64,000 bases of DNA, from contig NZ_CP107031.2 of the NCBI RefSeq assembly GCF_027474845.2, forward strand, positions 372,001 through 436,000, read 5' to 3'. Source of the stretch: Maribacter aestuarii (GTDB taxonomy: Bacteria > Bacteroidota > Bacteroidia > Flavobacteriales > Flavobacteriaceae). Of the stretch, positions 17,021 through 27,454 are shown one piece after another; position 1 is the first letter of the stretch; the number at the start of each line of letters is the position of its first letter. The translations under genes and the position numbers were made by a program. Below the pieces are notes generated by a model that saw only the letters and a list, made by a program, of their open reading frames with translations, made no database searches and was not told where the DNA came from.

Positions 17021-19471
17021 CTATAGTTTTTTGGCATTCTTGACTTTGCGATCGGTCAGCGCTATATCTATGACCTCGTGCATGTCTTTTACGTAATGAA
17101 AAGTCAAACCTTTTAGATAGGATTCCTTAATCTCTTTTACGTCCCTTTCGTTATCCGCACAAAGTATAATTTCCTTTATTCGAGCTCTCTTAGCAGCCAA
17201 AATTTTCTCCTTTATACCTCCTACGGGCAAGACCTTGCCACGTAGGGTTATTTCCCCTGTCATGGCCAAGCTTTTCTTTACTCTTCGCTGTGTGAACAGA
17301 GACACCAATGAGGTGAGCATGGTTATCCCTGCACTAGGGCCATCTTTTGGAGTAGCTCCTTCCGGCACATGGATATGGACGTTATATTTTTCGAAAATTG
17401 AAGAATCTAAACCAAATCGGTCCGCGTTGGATTTTATATATTCCATGGCAATGGTAGCGGACTCCTTCATTACCTTACCTAGATTACCGGTAATGCTCAA
17501 GGTACCCTTACCCTTGGATAAAATAGATTCTATAAAAAGGATATCTCCCCCAACACTGGTCCATGCCAGTCCGGTTACAACTCCAGCTACTTGATTGTTC
17601 TCATACTTATCGCGTTCCATCTTAGGCGAACCTAAAATTTTAACAACATCCTCATTCGTGATTTTAATATTATATTCTTCCTCAATAGCGATGGATTTTG
17701 CCGCGTACCTTACCATTTTAGCAATCTGTTTCTCCAGAGAACGTACACCTGATTCGCGTGTGTAACCTTCAACGATTTTTTCCAACTGCGGTTTTCCTAT
17801 TTTAATATGCGAGGTGTCCAACCCATGTTCCTTAAGCTGTTTCGGCAATAGGTGTTTTTTAGCGATTTCCACTTTTTCCTCAATCGTGTAACCACTCACA
17901 TTTATAATTTCCATTCGATCCCTTAAAGCAGGTTGTATGGTCGAAAGATTATTGGCCGTTGCAATAAACATGACCTTAGAGAGGTCGTAGCCCATTTCCA
18001 GGAAATTATCATAAAACTCTTTATTCTGCTCTGGGTCCAAAACTTCCAACATGGCGGAAGAGGGGTCACCTTGATTGCTACTTGAAAGTTTGTCAATTTC
18101 ATCCAAGATAAAAACAGGATTAGATGTACCCGCCTTTTTTAGACTCTGAACAATCCTCCCTGGCATGGCACCGATATATGTTTTTCGATGGCCTCTAATT
18201 TCTGCTTCGTCACGAAGCCCTCCGAGTGAAATACGGACATATTCCCTTCCCAAAGCTTCCGCCACCGATTTGCCCAAAGAAGTTTTACCCACACCAGGAG
18301 GGCCATATAGACAAAGAATTGGAGATTTCATATCGTTCCGCAACTTCAAAACCGCCAGGTATTCAATAATTCTTCGCTTTACATCTTCTAGACCATAGTG
18401 GTCACGGTCCAAAATTCTTTCCGCACGTTTCAGATCAAATTTATCCTTGGAGTACTCGTTCCATGGCAAGTCCAGAATTAAATCCAAGTAGTTACGCTGA
18501 ATGGAATACTCCGCTACTTGCGGATTCATCCGCTGCATTTTTGCCAATTCGCGGTTAAAGTGTTCTTTAACTTTCTTGCCCCATTTCTTTTTCTTGGCCT
18601 TAGCACGCATCTCCTCTAGCTCATCATCATAAGAAACCCCACCCAATTCCTCTTGGATCGTTTTCATTTGTTGGTGTAAGAAATATTCCCGCTGTTGTTG
18701 GTCTAAATCGCTACGAACTTTCGATTGTATGTCGTTCTTCAATTCCAACTTCTGCATCTCCACGTTCATATACTTCAGTGTGGCCAAAGCCCGCTCCTGG
18801 AGATTTCCAATTTCCAGCAGTTCCTGCTTGGCCTTGACATCCAAATTAAGATTGGAAGAAACAAAGTTGATAAGAAAGGAATCGCTTTGAATATTTTTAA
18901 TGGCGAAAGAAGCCTCACTTGGAATGTTGGGATTATCTCGGATAATTTTGAGTGCCAAATCCTTAATTGACTCGATTATCGCTGAAAACTCCTTACTATT
19001 CTTATCTGGCCTTATCTCCTTCGTCTCTCTCACAGTAGCCGTCAAATAAGGTTTTTTAGTAAGCACTTCAGCCACTTCAAACCTCTTTTTGCCCTGAATG
19101 ATTACGGTAGTATTACCATCTGGCATTTGTAATACCCGCAGAATGCGAGCGACGGTTCCCAAAGTATTTATATCCTTAACATCTGGGTTTTCGGTTTCCT
19201 CATCCTTTTGGGAAACTACGCCAATTACCTTGGAGCCATTGTTGGCATCCTTTATCAAACGAATAGATTTATCCCGCCCCGCTGTAATAGGAATTACTAC
19301 CCCGGGAAACAAAACGGTATTACGCAAAGGTAAAATCGGTAAGGTTTCCGGTAATACTTCACTATTCATTTGTTCTTCGTCCTCCGGAGTTAACAATGGA
19401 ATCAACTCGGATTCTTCATCAATTCCTTGTAAGGACATATTGTCAAAATTTGCAAATTTAGAATCTCCCAT
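17021..19471 (-). CDS. lon: ATP-dependent protease Lon
   Basis: A cytoplasmic AAA+ serine protease of 816 residues. The N-terminal LON substrate domain ([18 protein letters not shown]) is followed by a coiled-coil region and the ATPase domain with Walker [29 protein letters not shown] supplies Walker B. The C-terminal protease domain has [11 protein letters not shown] with the catalytic Ser near 713, and [19 protein letters not shown] with the catalytic Lys about 43 residues later. The N-terminus carries a 40-residue acidic extension typical of Bacteroidota Lon. Confidence 0.97.
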   Translation of the reverse strand: MGDSKFANFDNMSLQGIDEESELIPLLTPEDEEQMNSEVLPETLPILPLRNTVLFPGVVIPITAGRDKSIRLIKDANNGSKVIGVVSQKDEETENPDVKDINTLGTVARILRVLQMPDGNTTVIIQGKKRFEVAEVLTKKPYLTATVRETKEIRPDKNSKEFSAIIESIKDLALKIIRDNPNIPSEASFAIKNIQSDSFLINFVSSNLNLDVKAKQELLEIGNLQERALATLKYMNVEMQKLELKNDIQSKVRSDLDQQQREYFLHQQMKTIQEELGGVSYDDELEEMRAKAKKKKWGKKVKEHFNRELAKMQRMNPQVAEYSIQRNYLDLILDLPWNEYSKDKFDLKRAERILDRDHYGLEDVKRRIIEYLAVLKLRNDMKSPILCLYGPPGVGKTSLGKSVAEALGREYVRISLGGLRDEAEIRGHRKTYIGAMPGRIVQSLKKAGTSNPVFILDEIDKLSSSNQGDPSSAMLEVLDPEQNKEFYDNFLEMGYDLSKVMFIATANNLSTIQPALRDRMEIINVSGYTIEEKVEIAKKHLLPKQLKEHGLDTSHIKIGKPQLEKIVEGYTRESGVRSLEKQIAKMVRYAAKSIAIEEEYNIKITNEDVVKILGSPKMERDKYENNQVAGVVTGLAWTSVGGDILFIESILSKGKGTLSITGNLGKVMKESATIAMEYIKSNADRFGLDSSIFEKYNVHIHVPEGATPKDGPSAGITMLTSLVSLFTQRRVKKSLAMTGEITLRGKVLPVGGIKEKILAAKRARIKEIILCADNERDVKEIKESYLKGLTFHYVKDMHEVIDIALTDRKVKNAKKL

Positions 19472-19748
19472 CTACTATATATCGGTCATTCTGTCATTAA
19501 AACAACAGATGAGTTCATTTTATAAAAATTAAAAAAATAAGTTTAAAGCCCTACGCACAGAACATATTGGCAAATAGCACTTTTTATCATACTCTATATT
19601 TCAATTCTTGTGCCAACCTTGATTGAAAGTGAAATTCATTCCATCAGCTCCAATAAGCTATGCACATAAAATGATTAACATCAAATCTTTTTCATCAAAC
19701 TGTAACAATCTGTAAATTGGGTTATCTCTAAGACAAACCAATCGCTTT

Positions 19749-20303
19749 TTGAGCCAGAAAAAAGTACATATTGATGCATTATTGCAATCGTGCATGGACG
19801 GAAATCAAAGTGCACAGCTAGAAGTTTACAACAGGTATTACAAGGCCATGTACAATACGGCCTTACGCATTGTAAAGAATAGCGCCGAAGCGGAAGATGT
19901 TATGCAGGAATCGTTTTTAAACGCGTTTACGAAACTGGATACTTTCAAAGGTGAAGTTGCATTCGGGGCCTGGTTAAAACGGATTGTGGTAAACAGAAGT
20001 ATTTATCATTATAGAAAGCAACGTAAAAAAAACGAAGTTGCCCTCGAAGATATAATGTACAAGGTCGAAGATAATGACGGAATTACTTCGGATCATGTGT
20101 TTACTGATCAAAAGGCTCAAAAAGTGATGGAAACCATGAAACGTTTAAAAGATAATTACAGAATTTCTTTGACCTTACATTTAATAGAGGGGTATGATTA
20201 TGAGGAAATTGGGGCCATTATGAATATGAGTTATGCAAACTGCAGAACCACCATTTCTAGGGCAAAAGAAAGTTTAAGAAAAAAAATGTTAATTGAAAAC
20301 TGA
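19749..20303 (+). CDS. ECF-type RNA polymerase sigma factor
   Basis: A 184-residue sigma-70 family factor starting at TTG (MSQKKVHIDALLQSCM). Region 2 spans about 20-90 (YYKAMYNTALRIVKNSAEAEDVMQESFLNAF) and region 4 about 125-180 (LHLIEGYDYEEIGAIMNMSYANCRTTISRAK). No region 3 is present. The stop overlaps the start of the next gene (TGATGG), a membrane protein that probably restrains it. Two secreted repeat proteins follow in the same direction, likely part of its operon or regulon (inference). Confidence 0.9.
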   Translation: MSQKKVHIDALLQSCMDGNQSAQLEVYNRYYKAMYNTALRIVKNSAEAEDVMQESFLNAFTKLDTFKGEVAFGAWLKRIVVNRSIYHYRKQRKKNEVALEDIMYKVEDNDGITSDHVFTDQKAQKVMETMKRLKDNYRISLTLHLIEGYDYEEIGAIMNMSYANCRTTISRAKESLRKKMLIEN

Positions 20304-20869
20304 TGGAAAAAGATAATTTAGAGAAATTATTCGCTGAACTGAGAGGCAGCTTTGACACCGAAGAGCCGAATACGGGACACCAGCAAAGGTTTTTGGAAAA
20401 ACTTAAAAGCTCTAATGGTGTTGTCCAGATTAACCGTAAGAAGTTTATTTGGTGGAAACCACTCTCTATAGCCGCATCCATCGCCCTTTTGTTGGGAGTC
20501 GTTTTTGGCCAATTGTTTTCGGAACCAACTATTGAGGAGCGCTTAGCGCAAATTTCTCCGGAGGTATCCAATGCACAATTCTATTTTGCCAGCCTTATCG
20601 AAGAACAGGTAAAGGAGTTGGAAGCCGAAAGTTCTCCGCAAACACAAAAAATAATTTCGGATACTATGGCACAGCTTGCGGATTTGAAATTGGATTATAA
20701 TAAACTTGAACAGGAACTTTTAAAAGGAGGTAATAGCAAGCTCATCCTGAGTGCAATGATTACCAATTTTCAAACAAGAATCGACTTATTGAACGATGTT
20801 TTAAGTCAAATCGAAACAATTAAAAATTTAAAAAATCATAATGATGAAATGAGCCAGGAGATAATTTGA
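20303..20869 (+). CDS. Putative anti-sigma factor, single-pass membrane protein
   Basis: A 188-residue protein coupled to the upstream sigma factor by an overlapping stop and start. The first 48 or so residues are cytoplasmic and acidic, one membrane helix lies at about 52-72 (KPLSIAASIALLLGVVFG), and the rest is a long Glu/Lys/Leu-rich helix likely to form a coiled coil. It has no HxxxCxxC zinc anti-sigma motif, so the anti-sigma role rests on position and topology only. Confidence 0.7.
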   Translation: MEKDNLEKLFAELRGSFDTEEPNTGHQQRFLEKLKSSNGVVQINRKKFIWWKPLSIAASIALLLGVVFGQLFSEPTIEERLAQISPEVSNAQFYFASLIEEQVKELEAESSPQTQKIISDTMAQLADLKLDYNKLEQELLKGGNSKLILSAMITNFQTRIDLLNDVLSQIETIKNLKNHNDEMSQEII

Positions 20870-20929
20870 TCCCTTATAGCAAACAGATTTATGGCGAATT
20901 ACATTTGACCAATTAAAAAAAATATACAA

Positions 20930-22021
20930 ATGAAAACTTTACTATTTAAATATACCCTTCTATTATTGCTAATCAGTCCGGCATTGATAACGGCAAATGA
21001 TGGAAAAATCAGAGGGAAGTACACCAAGGAAAAAACGATTAAAAAAGAGTTTAACGTAAATTCCGATGCACTTCTAAAAGTGAACAACAATTACGGTAAT
21101 CTCACCCTAACTTCTTGGAATGAAAATAGAGTGGTCATCGAAGTACATATTAAGACCAATGGCAACAACGAAGAAAAAGTCCAAAATAAGCTGGATGAAA
21201 TTTCTGTAGATTTTGAGGCCTCTAACAGTATGGTCTATGCCAAAACCACCTATGGTGAAAAGAACAGAAGTTGGGGATGGAATTGGGGAAAGAACAATAA
21301 TGTAAATATGCAGATCAATTATACCATAAAGGTGCCCATTAAAAATAGTTTAAACCTCAATAATGATTATGGCAATATCATATTGGACCGCATAGATGGC
21401 CACGCAAAAATAAATTGCGACTATGGAAGATTGGAGATTGGGGAACTGCAAGGCAGAAACAATCAACTTAATTTTGACTATACTTCCAAATCAACCATTG
21501 GTTATATAAATAGTGGAGAAATCAAGGCCGACTACTCCGGTTTTACTATTGACAAAGCGGGAGATTTAAAGGTGAATGCCGACTATACCAATGCGAGCAT
21601 AGGAAAAATGGAAAACCTGGATTATAGTAGTGATTACGGCACTATGGAGGTCGAAGAAGCGAATAATGTTAAAGGAAATGGCGATTATATTACGATTAAA
21701 TTGGGCACTATTCATGGTAATGTGGACATTGTGGCGGATTACGGATCCATTAGAATCGATGAACTCGCCCCAGATGCAGGAAACGTATCTATAAGAACCG
21801 ATTATACCGGAGTAAAAATTGGTTACAATCCCGACTATCATTTTAACTTTAATATATCAACGGATTATGCTGGGGTTAGCGGCAAAAACGATTTTGAGAT
21901 GAACATAAGTACGGAAAAATCATCTTCCAAACATTACGAAGGTTATTATGGAAGCAATGGAAGTGGAAATATGATTACATTAAATAGCGAATACGGAGGA
22001 ATAACTTTTACTAAAAAATAA
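20930..22021 (+). CDS. Secreted DUF4097-like protein with DYG repeats
   Basis: A 363-residue protein with a cleavable signal peptide (LLLLLISPALITAND). Residues about 45-80 (VNNNYGNLTLTSWNENRVVIEVHI) resemble DUF4097-type putative adhesins. The body has about a dozen repeats of Asp-Tyr or Asn-Tyr turns, such as NDYGNIIL, CDYGRLEI, SDYGTMEV and ADYGSIRI, spaced 17-25 residues apart. This predicts a beta-solenoid. The role is unknown. It lies between the sigma/anti-sigma pair and a second repeat protein in one direction. Confidence 0.75.
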   Translation: MKTLLFKYTLLLLLISPALITANDGKIRGKYTKEKTIKKEFNVNSDALLKVNNNYGNLTLTSWNENRVVIEVHIKTNGNNEEKVQNKLDEISVDFEASNSMVYAKTTYGEKNRSWGWNWGKNNNVNMQINYTIKVPIKNSLNLNNDYGNIILDRIDGHAKINCDYGRLEIGELQGRNNQLNFDYTSKSTIGYINSGEIKADYSGFTIDKAGDLKVNADYTNASIGKMENLDYSSDYGTMEVEEANNVKGNGDYITIKLGTIHGNVDIVADYGSIRIDELAPDAGNVSIRTDYTGVKIGYNPDYHFNFNISTDYAGVSGKNDFEMNISTEKSSSKHYEGYYGSNGSGNMITLNSEYGGITFTKK

Positions 22022-22042
22022 CAATCTAAAACAATTAACACA

Positions 22043-22768
22043 ATGAAAAATTTAGGAGCCTTAACACTATTATTATTAGTCACCATTTCCTGCTCGGCAC
22101 AATGGGGAAAAACCATAAAAGGTAACGGGGATAAAGTAACGATTGACCGTACTACAGGAAATTATGATGCTGTTTCTGTATCAGGTTGGTTTGATGTTGA
22201 CTTGGTGGATGGTCAAGAAGGAGAATTGACCTTGGAAGGGGAATCCAACTTATTGGAATACATAAAAACTGAAGTAAAAGATGGTAAGCTGGTCATTAAG
22301 ACCGAAAAAGGAGTTAATCTTAAACCTTCAAATTGGAACAGTGGTATTCGAATTACGGTACCCGTAGAAAGCATCAATTCCGTTGCGCTATCTGGCTCAG
22401 GGGATATTGTGGGCAAGACCACCATCAAAACTGATAGACTCAGCACAGCGATGTCCGGTTCCGGCGATATAACGTTAGATGTGAATGCAAATTCTGTAGA
22501 GGCCAGTATGTCGGGATCAGGTGATATTACCTTTTCAGGAAGAACAAAAGACTTTGAAGCTACTATTTCAGGAAGCGGAGATATAAAAGCTTTCGATATG
22601 GAAGCGGACAATGTAGATGCTACGGTTTCCGGTTCCGCGGATATCAAAGTAACCGCAAATAAAATGCTAAAGGCAAGAGTTTCCGGTTCAGGCGATATTA
22701 CTTACAAGGGAAATCCAGAAAAATTGGATACCAAAACTTCCGGTTCCGGAGATATATCAAAAGGATAA
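22043..22768 (+). CDS. Head GIN domain protein (DUF2807)
   Basis: A 241-residue exported protein. The N-terminus LLLLVTISCSAQ could be read as a lipobox or a type I signal site. Residues about 40-120 (VSVSGWFDVDLVDGQEGELTLEGESN) match the DUF2807 putative auto-transporter adhesin head GIN domain. The rest contains seven SGSGDI-type repeats (one is SGSADI), forming a right-handed beta-helix according to solved family members. It follows the DUF4097-like gene by 21 bases. The function of the family in Bacteroidota is not established. Confidence 0.9.
   Translation: MKNLGALTLLLLVTISCSAQWGKTIKGNGDKVTIDRTTGNYDAVSVSGWFDVDLVDGQEGELTLEGESNLLEYIKTEVKDGKLVIKTEKGVNLKPSNWNSGIRITVPVESINSVALSGSGDIVGKTTIKTDRLSTAMSGSGDITLDVNANSVEASMSGSGDITFSGRTKDFEATISGSGDIKAFDMEADNVDATVSGSADIKVTANKMLKARVSGSGDITYKGNPEKLDTKTSGSGDISKG
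22387..22755 (+). repeat. Seven SGSGDI-coding DNA repeats
   Basis: The motif tcnGGnnCnGGnGATAT recurs near 22387, 22454, 22509, 22569, 22628, 22681 and 22738, with spacings of about 53-67 bases. It encodes one beta-helix coil per repeat in the GIN protein. Confidence 0.8.
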
Positions 22769-22801
22769 TAATCAAAATAGCGAACAATCAGCAACTGGAA
22801 T

Positions 22802-22831
22802 GCCTCTTTTTTTAAAGGGGCTTTTTTATTT
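22802..22831. terminator. Bidirectional-looking terminator between convergent genes
   Basis: GCCTCTTT pairs with AAAGGGGC across a T-rich loop and is followed by TTTTTTATTT on the plus strand. It sits after the GIN gene and at the very end of the convergent MFS gene. Confidence 0.75.
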
Positions 22832-24143
22832 CCTTCACTCGAATCAACAGTAACATTCCGACCAAAAAAAACAAGCCCAGAAATATAATGGCGTTTCGCA
22901 TGCTACCTGTAAATTGTGCCACAAAACCGTACAGAAAAGTTCCGATGACAATACCTATTTTTTCGGCAACATCGTAAAAGCTAAAGAATGAGGTCGTATC
23001 CGTTGTTTTGGGCAAAAACTTAGAGTAAGTAGATCTGGAGAGTGCTTGAATGCCCCCCATAACGATTCCCACACAACCAGCAGCTATATAAAAGTCAGTT
23101 GGGGTTATTAAAAAATAAGCATAAATACAAATGACTATCCATAAGGCATTGACCACAATCAATGTCTTAACGTTACCAAAACTCTTTGATGCCCAGGCCG
23201 TAACCGTTGCTCCTCCAATAGCGACTAGCTGTATGACCAAGATACTTATAATAAGACCCGTGGTACGTTCGCTATCAGAACCCCAGGCTATTTCCTCTTC
23301 ACCAAAATAAGCGGCAATCAGCATAACCGTCTGTACCGCCATACTGTAGACGAAAAAAGCAGCTAAATATCTTTTTAATTTTATTTCTTCGCCTAATTGA
23401 AACCATACTCCCTTTAGTTCTTTGAATCCATTCAGTATAATATTCTTTCTTGCGCCATCCTTCTTATAACCCTTGGGTAAATGGTAAAATGAATACTGTG
23501 CAAAAATTATCCACCAAATACCCACCGATATGAACGAGTATTTCATTGCCTTGATTTCTGCCACGCCAGCTTCATCCGTAGTAATTCCAAAAACTTCCGG
23601 CTTCATTACCATGGCTAAATTGAAAAGTAGTAGGATAACACTGCCTATATATCCAAGGGAAAATCCTTTTGCGCTTATGCTGTCTTGCTGTTCCGGAAAA
23701 GCTACATCAGGCAAATACGAATTATTAATTGCAAAACTGACCCAAAAACCCACTAGACCGAAGAAATAACAAACCAAACCAAAATAAATGTTCTCCAAGG
23801 AAAACCAATACAGGCCAATACAGGAGATTCCGCCTAAATAGCAGAAGAACTGCATGAATATTTTCTTATTCCCTAAATAATCTGCCACTCCCGACACCAA
23901 AGGTGTGATTATGGCAATGAAAACAAATGCAAGTGATGTAACATAACTGATTAATGGTGCCCGAGCAATCTCTCCTCCAAAAACGGTTACTTTTTCAATT
24001 TCTGAAATCCGAAATAAGGCGCCATAGAAAATTGGAAAAATAGCGGAGGCTATGACCAAACTATATACAGAATTTGCCCAATCATAAAAGGCCCAAGCGT
24101 TCAAAAGCTTTTTACTACCCTTTAGGGCAATTGTTTTGGTCAT
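22812..24143 (-). CDS. UMF1-type major facilitator transporter (Atg22-like)
   Basis: A 443-residue inner-membrane protein with about 12 hydrophobic segments. The start region LNAWAFYDWANSVYSLVI is the signature of the UMF1/Vps22-Atg22 family. The central motif GGIQALSRSTYSKFLPKT is also typical. The substrate is unknown; fungal Atg22 exports amino acids from vacuoles, which cannot be transferred to this protein. It is a single gene with terminators on both sides. Confidence 0.9.
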   Translation of the reverse strand: MTKTIALKGSKKLLNAWAFYDWANSVYSLVIASAIFPIFYGALFRISEIEKVTVFGGEIARAPLISYVTSLAFVFIAIITPLVSGVADYLGNKKIFMQFFCYLGGISCIGLYWFSLENIYFGLVCYFFGLVGFWVSFAINNSYLPDVAFPEQQDSISAKGFSLGYIGSVILLLFNLAMVMKPEVFGITTDEAGVAEIKAMKYSFISVGIWWIIFAQYSFYHLPKGYKKDGARKNIILNGFKELKGVWFQLGEEIKLKRYLAAFFVYSMAVQTVMLIAAYFGEEEIAWGSDSERTTGLIISILVIQLVAIGGATVTAWASKSFGNVKTLIVVNALWIVICIYAYFLITPTDFYIAAGCVGIVMGGIQALSRSTYSKFLPKTTDTTSFFSFYDVAEKIGIVIGTFLYGFVAQFTGSMRNAIIFLGLFFLVGMLLLIRVKEIKKPL

Positions 24144-24152
24144 CTAAAAAAA

Positions 24153-24184
24153 TTAAAGCCGCGGTCAGTTGACCACGGCTTTAA
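24153..24184 (-). terminator. Terminator of the M48 protease gene
   Basis: TTAAAGCCGCGGTC and GACCACGGCTTTAA form a 14-base stem with one mismatch and a four-base loop. On the minus strand a TTTTTTT tract follows. It lies 25 bases after the M48 stop. Confidence 0.88.
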
Positions 24185-24208
24185 ATATACGATTAATAAG
24201 AAAAATGT

Positions 24209-25018
24209 CTACTGAAATTTAGTGACCCCAAATTTCTCCGCCTCTGCCTTTGCTTCGGGAGCCCATACCGTCAAATTGTTGATCCGTGTATCGTTAGACG
24301 GGTGAGTACTTAAGAACTCAGGAGGTGCTTGCCCCCCACTTTGAGCCTTCATACGCTTCCAAAGCTCAGCTGCCTCAGCAGGGTCATATCCTGCGATTGC
24401 CATAATCTGCAATCCAATACGGTCTGCCTCCGTTTCGTGACTTCTACTAAAAGGTAACATTAGCCCTACCTGCGAACCGATACCGTACGCTTGATTGAAC
24501 ATATTTCTTTTTTCAGGATCCTTTATGGCAACGTTCCCCGCTACCGCACCAATCTGCTGTAAGGTACCTGCACTCATGCGCTGCGCACCGTGATCCGCTA
24601 AAGCATGCGCCACTTCATGGCCCATAACCACCGCGACCCCGGTTTCGGTCTGCGTAATAGGAAGTATTCCGGTATAAAAAACAATTTTACCTCCCGGCAT
24701 ACACCAAGCGTTCACCGTTTCATCCTTTACCAAATTATATTCCCATTTGTAATCGCTCAAATAACCAGGATAGCCGTTAGCTGATAACCAACGTTCGGCA
24801 GCCGAAGAAATGCGCTGCCCAACTTTGGTAATCATGTGCGACTCCTTCGTACCCGTAATTACTTTGTTTTCCTGCAGGAATTGATCATATTGGGCAAAAG
24901 CCATTGGGAAAACTTGACTATTTGGATAAAAATTCAGTGTTCTTTGTCCCGTAAAGGGATTTGTTTTACAAGCCGCTACTCCAATAAAAAGCAGGGTTAT
25001 AATAAATAACTTTCTCAT
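24209..25018 (-). CDS. M48-family metallopeptidase lipoprotein
   Basis: A 269-residue secreted zinc protease. MRKLFIITLLFIGVAAC gives a lipobox with Cys at 17. The zinc motif HEVAH is at about 134-138, with the third ligand in ETEAD at about 195-199. The family includes E. coli LoiP and BepA, which act on outer-membrane proteins. A role in envelope quality control is therefore plausible but inferred. GPGGQ-type loops and PPEFLSTHPSNDTR are typical of the LoiP/OMA1-like subgroup. It lies 36 bases downstream of GH31 in the same direction and ends at a terminator. Confidence 0.92.
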   Translation of the reverse strand: MRKLFIITLLFIGVAACKTNPFTGQRTLNFYPNSQVFPMAFAQYDQFLQENKVITGTKESHMITKVGQRISSAAERWLSANGYPGYLSDYKWEYNLVKDETVNAWCMPGGKIVFYTGILPITQTETGVAVVMGHEVAHALADHGAQRMSAGTLQQIGAVAGNVAIKDPEKRNMFNQAYGIGSQVGLMLPFSRSHETEADRIGLQIMAIAGYDPAEAAELWKRMKAQSGGQAPPEFLSTHPSNDTRINNLTVWAPEAKAEAEKFGVTKFQ

Positions 25019-25054
25019 TTTAAATAGTATTTAGCATCGAAAATTACAAAATAA

Positions 25055-27454
25055 TTATTTCGCCGTTATGTGCAATACAGTAAAGTTTTTGTCTATATGT
25101 AAACTATTGTCGCCATTGGGCCTCACTGACTTTAGAGCGACTTCTTCATTATCCACTTCTATTTTTCCAATTTTGAAAGGAAGCCCGTGAAAAACAAATT
25201 TAAAGGTTTCATAATCCGTCATATATGTGCCGTCCTTAAATTGCTGTACCGTTAAAGAATTTTCTTTCCCTGTCAATTTGAAATTACGCAATGAATATCT
25301 TCCTTTTTTGTAATCATATCCATCTTGGGCATCCTCATAAACCTCCGACGTTTCAACACCCATTTTATAATAGGTATCCAACACAAGTTCCTCTATCGTC
25401 AATTCACCGATGTATTGTTGAACCGGATATTTTGGAATGATGGCTCCCTCTTTAATATAAATTGGAAGCTTGTCCAAACCAGCCTCTACCCATTTTTCCT
25501 TGCCGCCAGTCGTAACCTCATCGGTCCAATAATCATACCATTTCCCTCTCGGAATATACATTCTACGGCCTTGGGCGTTGGGTTCCTGAATTGGGCAGAC
25601 CAAAATTTTCTCGCCAAAGATAAACTCATCGGTCCTGAAATGCGTCTGCGTATCCTCTTGATCAAAAAGGACCAAGGCCTGTAGCATCGGTTTTTGCTCT
25701 TTGCTGTACTTATAGAACATAGTATACAAATACGGCATCAATTGGTATCTAATCTCTATAAATTTCCTTACGATATCGGTTATCTCCGTTCCAAAAGACC
25801 AAGGTTCCTGATCTCCGTGATCACCACTTGAGTGAACCCGACAGAAAGGGTGGAAAACACCCAATTGTACCCATCTGGCGAATAGTTCGCCATTAGGCTG
25901 TTCGGCAAAACCTCCGATGTCTGAACCAACAAACGAATAACCACTCATACACATACGTTGCATTTGGACATTGGCTATCCAAAGATGTTCCCATGTCGCC
26001 ACATTATCTCCAGTCCAGGTGGACGAATAGCGCTGGGTACCGGCGTAGGCCGCTCTCGTAATTACAAAAGGTCTTTTGGGATATACATATTTCTTTACCC
26101 CTTCATAGGTTGCCCTTACCATTTGCATACCATAAACATTATGTGCCTTTCTATGCGTACATGGGTGACCATCATAATTATGTCTTGTGTCCAAAGGGGC
26201 TGTTTTGGAAGGGACTTCCATAACCGCCGGTTCGTTCATATCGTTCCAAACGGCATGGACGCCTATGTCCGACATAAATTCTTTGTACAACTCCGCCCAC
26301 CATTCGCGTACTTCCGGATTCGTAAAATCGGGGAAATTACATTCACCAGGCCATACTTTCCCCTGCATTAAGGGTCCGTCCCCACGTTTACAGAAGTAAT
26401 CATTTTCTAGGGCTTCTTGATAAATCCAGTAATCCCTATCAATTTTAATTCCCGGATCGATCATAACGACAGTTTTGAAACCATCTTCTTCCAACTCATC
26501 AATCATTCGTTTTGGATTCGGAAAGTGGTTCTTGTCCCAAGTAAAACATCGAAATCCATCCATATAATCTATATCCAGGTATATGGCGTCACAGGGAATA
26601 TCTAAATCCCTAAATTTTTTGGCTATTTCCTTGACATTGCTCTCCGGGTAATAGCTCCATTTTGATTGGTGGTATCCTAATGCCCACATAGGAGGAAGTT
26701 CAGGGGTTCCGGTCAAATTAGAATAACTAGAAACCACCTTGGACATTTCGGGGCCATATATGAAATAATAATTCATCTCACCACCGTCCGCCCAAAAACT
26801 AGTAGTATTCCTTCTTTCATGTGCAAAATCAAAATGAGTCTTAAAACTGTTGTCAAAGAAAACACCATAGGCCGTTCCTTTGGTCAATCCCACGTAAAAC
26901 GGAATGGCTTTATACAGCGGGTCCTGATCCTTGCCGTAAGCATACTGATCCGTAACCCAGTTGTGCATTCTCTTGCCTTTCAAGTTACTGTGGGTAGCTT
27001 TGTCCCCCATCCCGTAGAAGCTTTCTCCGGTCTGGGTAATTTTGCTCATTTTTACGGTATTCCCTCCGTATTCATAATTCTCCTCCCAATGAAATCCAAT
27101 TTCGTCCTCATTAATTATGGTTCCATTTAAATCGGATATTTGTGTGCGCAAGGTTTTCTTATCGACCAAAATATGAACGCGTGCCGTTTGCACGACGTAT
27201 TCCGTATCGTTCTCTACAATCTCCAATATACTATAACCTAAAGTAGCCTCAGGGTCTATGGCATAGGAAAAATCGGGTTCGAATACATAGTTTGTAGCGT
27301 ATCTGAAGCGAATAACGCTTCCCCTAAGAACGGTAATCTCCAAAATAACTCCGTTCTCCGTGGTGAAGTAAATTTTGTTCGTGTCCTGCTTAAACTTTAC
27401 AATATGGTTAGGGGATAAGTTCCCCTTATATTCCAGTTCGGTATTTGTAATCAT
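25055..27454 (-). CDS. Glycoside hydrolase family 31 (alpha-glucosidase)
   Basis: A 799-residue hydrolase with no signal peptide, so likely cytoplasmic. After an N-terminal beta-sandwich the catalytic barrel begins near PPMWALGYHQSKWSYYPE. The GH31 nucleophile motif WNDMNEPA has Asp near residue 405. The acid/base Asp is near 483 in STWTGDN, and GSDIGGF follows. Family members cleave terminal alpha-1,4 or related linkages. It follows glgB by about 100 bases in the same direction, which suggests a role in intracellular alpha-glucan metabolism. Confidence 0.93.
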   Translation of the reverse strand: MITNTELEYKGNLSPNHIVKFKQDTNKIYFTTENGVILEITVLRGSVIRFRYATNYVFEPDFSYAIDPEATLGYSILEIVENDTEYVVQTARVHILVDKKTLRTQISDLNGTIINEDEIGFHWEENYEYGGNTVKMSKITQTGESFYGMGDKATHSNLKGKRMHNWVTDQYAYGKDQDPLYKAIPFYVGLTKGTAYGVFFDNSFKTHFDFAHERRNTTSFWADGGEMNYYFIYGPEMSKVVSSYSNLTGTPELPPMWALGYHQSKWSYYPESNVKEIAKKFRDLDIPCDAIYLDIDYMDGFRCFTWDKNHFPNPKRMIDELEEDGFKTVVMIDPGIKIDRDYWIYQEALENDYFCKRGDGPLMQGKVWPGECNFPDFTNPEVREWWAELYKEFMSDIGVHAVWNDMNEPAVMEVPSKTAPLDTRHNYDGHPCTHRKAHNVYGMQMVRATYEGVKKYVYPKRPFVITRAAYAGTQRYSSTWTGDNVATWEHLWIANVQMQRMCMSGYSFVGSDIGGFAEQPNGELFARWVQLGVFHPFCRVHSSGDHGDQEPWSFGTEITDIVRKFIEIRYQLMPYLYTMFYKYSKEQKPMLQALVLFDQEDTQTHFRTDEFIFGEKILVCPIQEPNAQGRRMYIPRGKWYDYWTDEVTTGGKEKWVEAGLDKLPIYIKEGAIIPKYPVQQYIGELTIEELVLDTYYKMGVETSEVYEDAQDGYDYKKGRYSLRNFKLTGKENSLTVQQFKDGTYMTDYETFKFVFHGLPFKIGKIEVDNEEVALKSVRPNGDNSLHIDKNFTVLHITAK

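Noticed and set aside
22213..22647. 144-codon open frame antisense to the GIN protein
   Set aside because: It is a shadow created by the repetitive SGSGDI-coding DNA; there is no start signal or domain.
25958..26371. 137-codon frame antisense to the GH31 gene
   Set aside because: It overlaps a strongly supported catalytic domain and has a composition typical of an antisense shadow.
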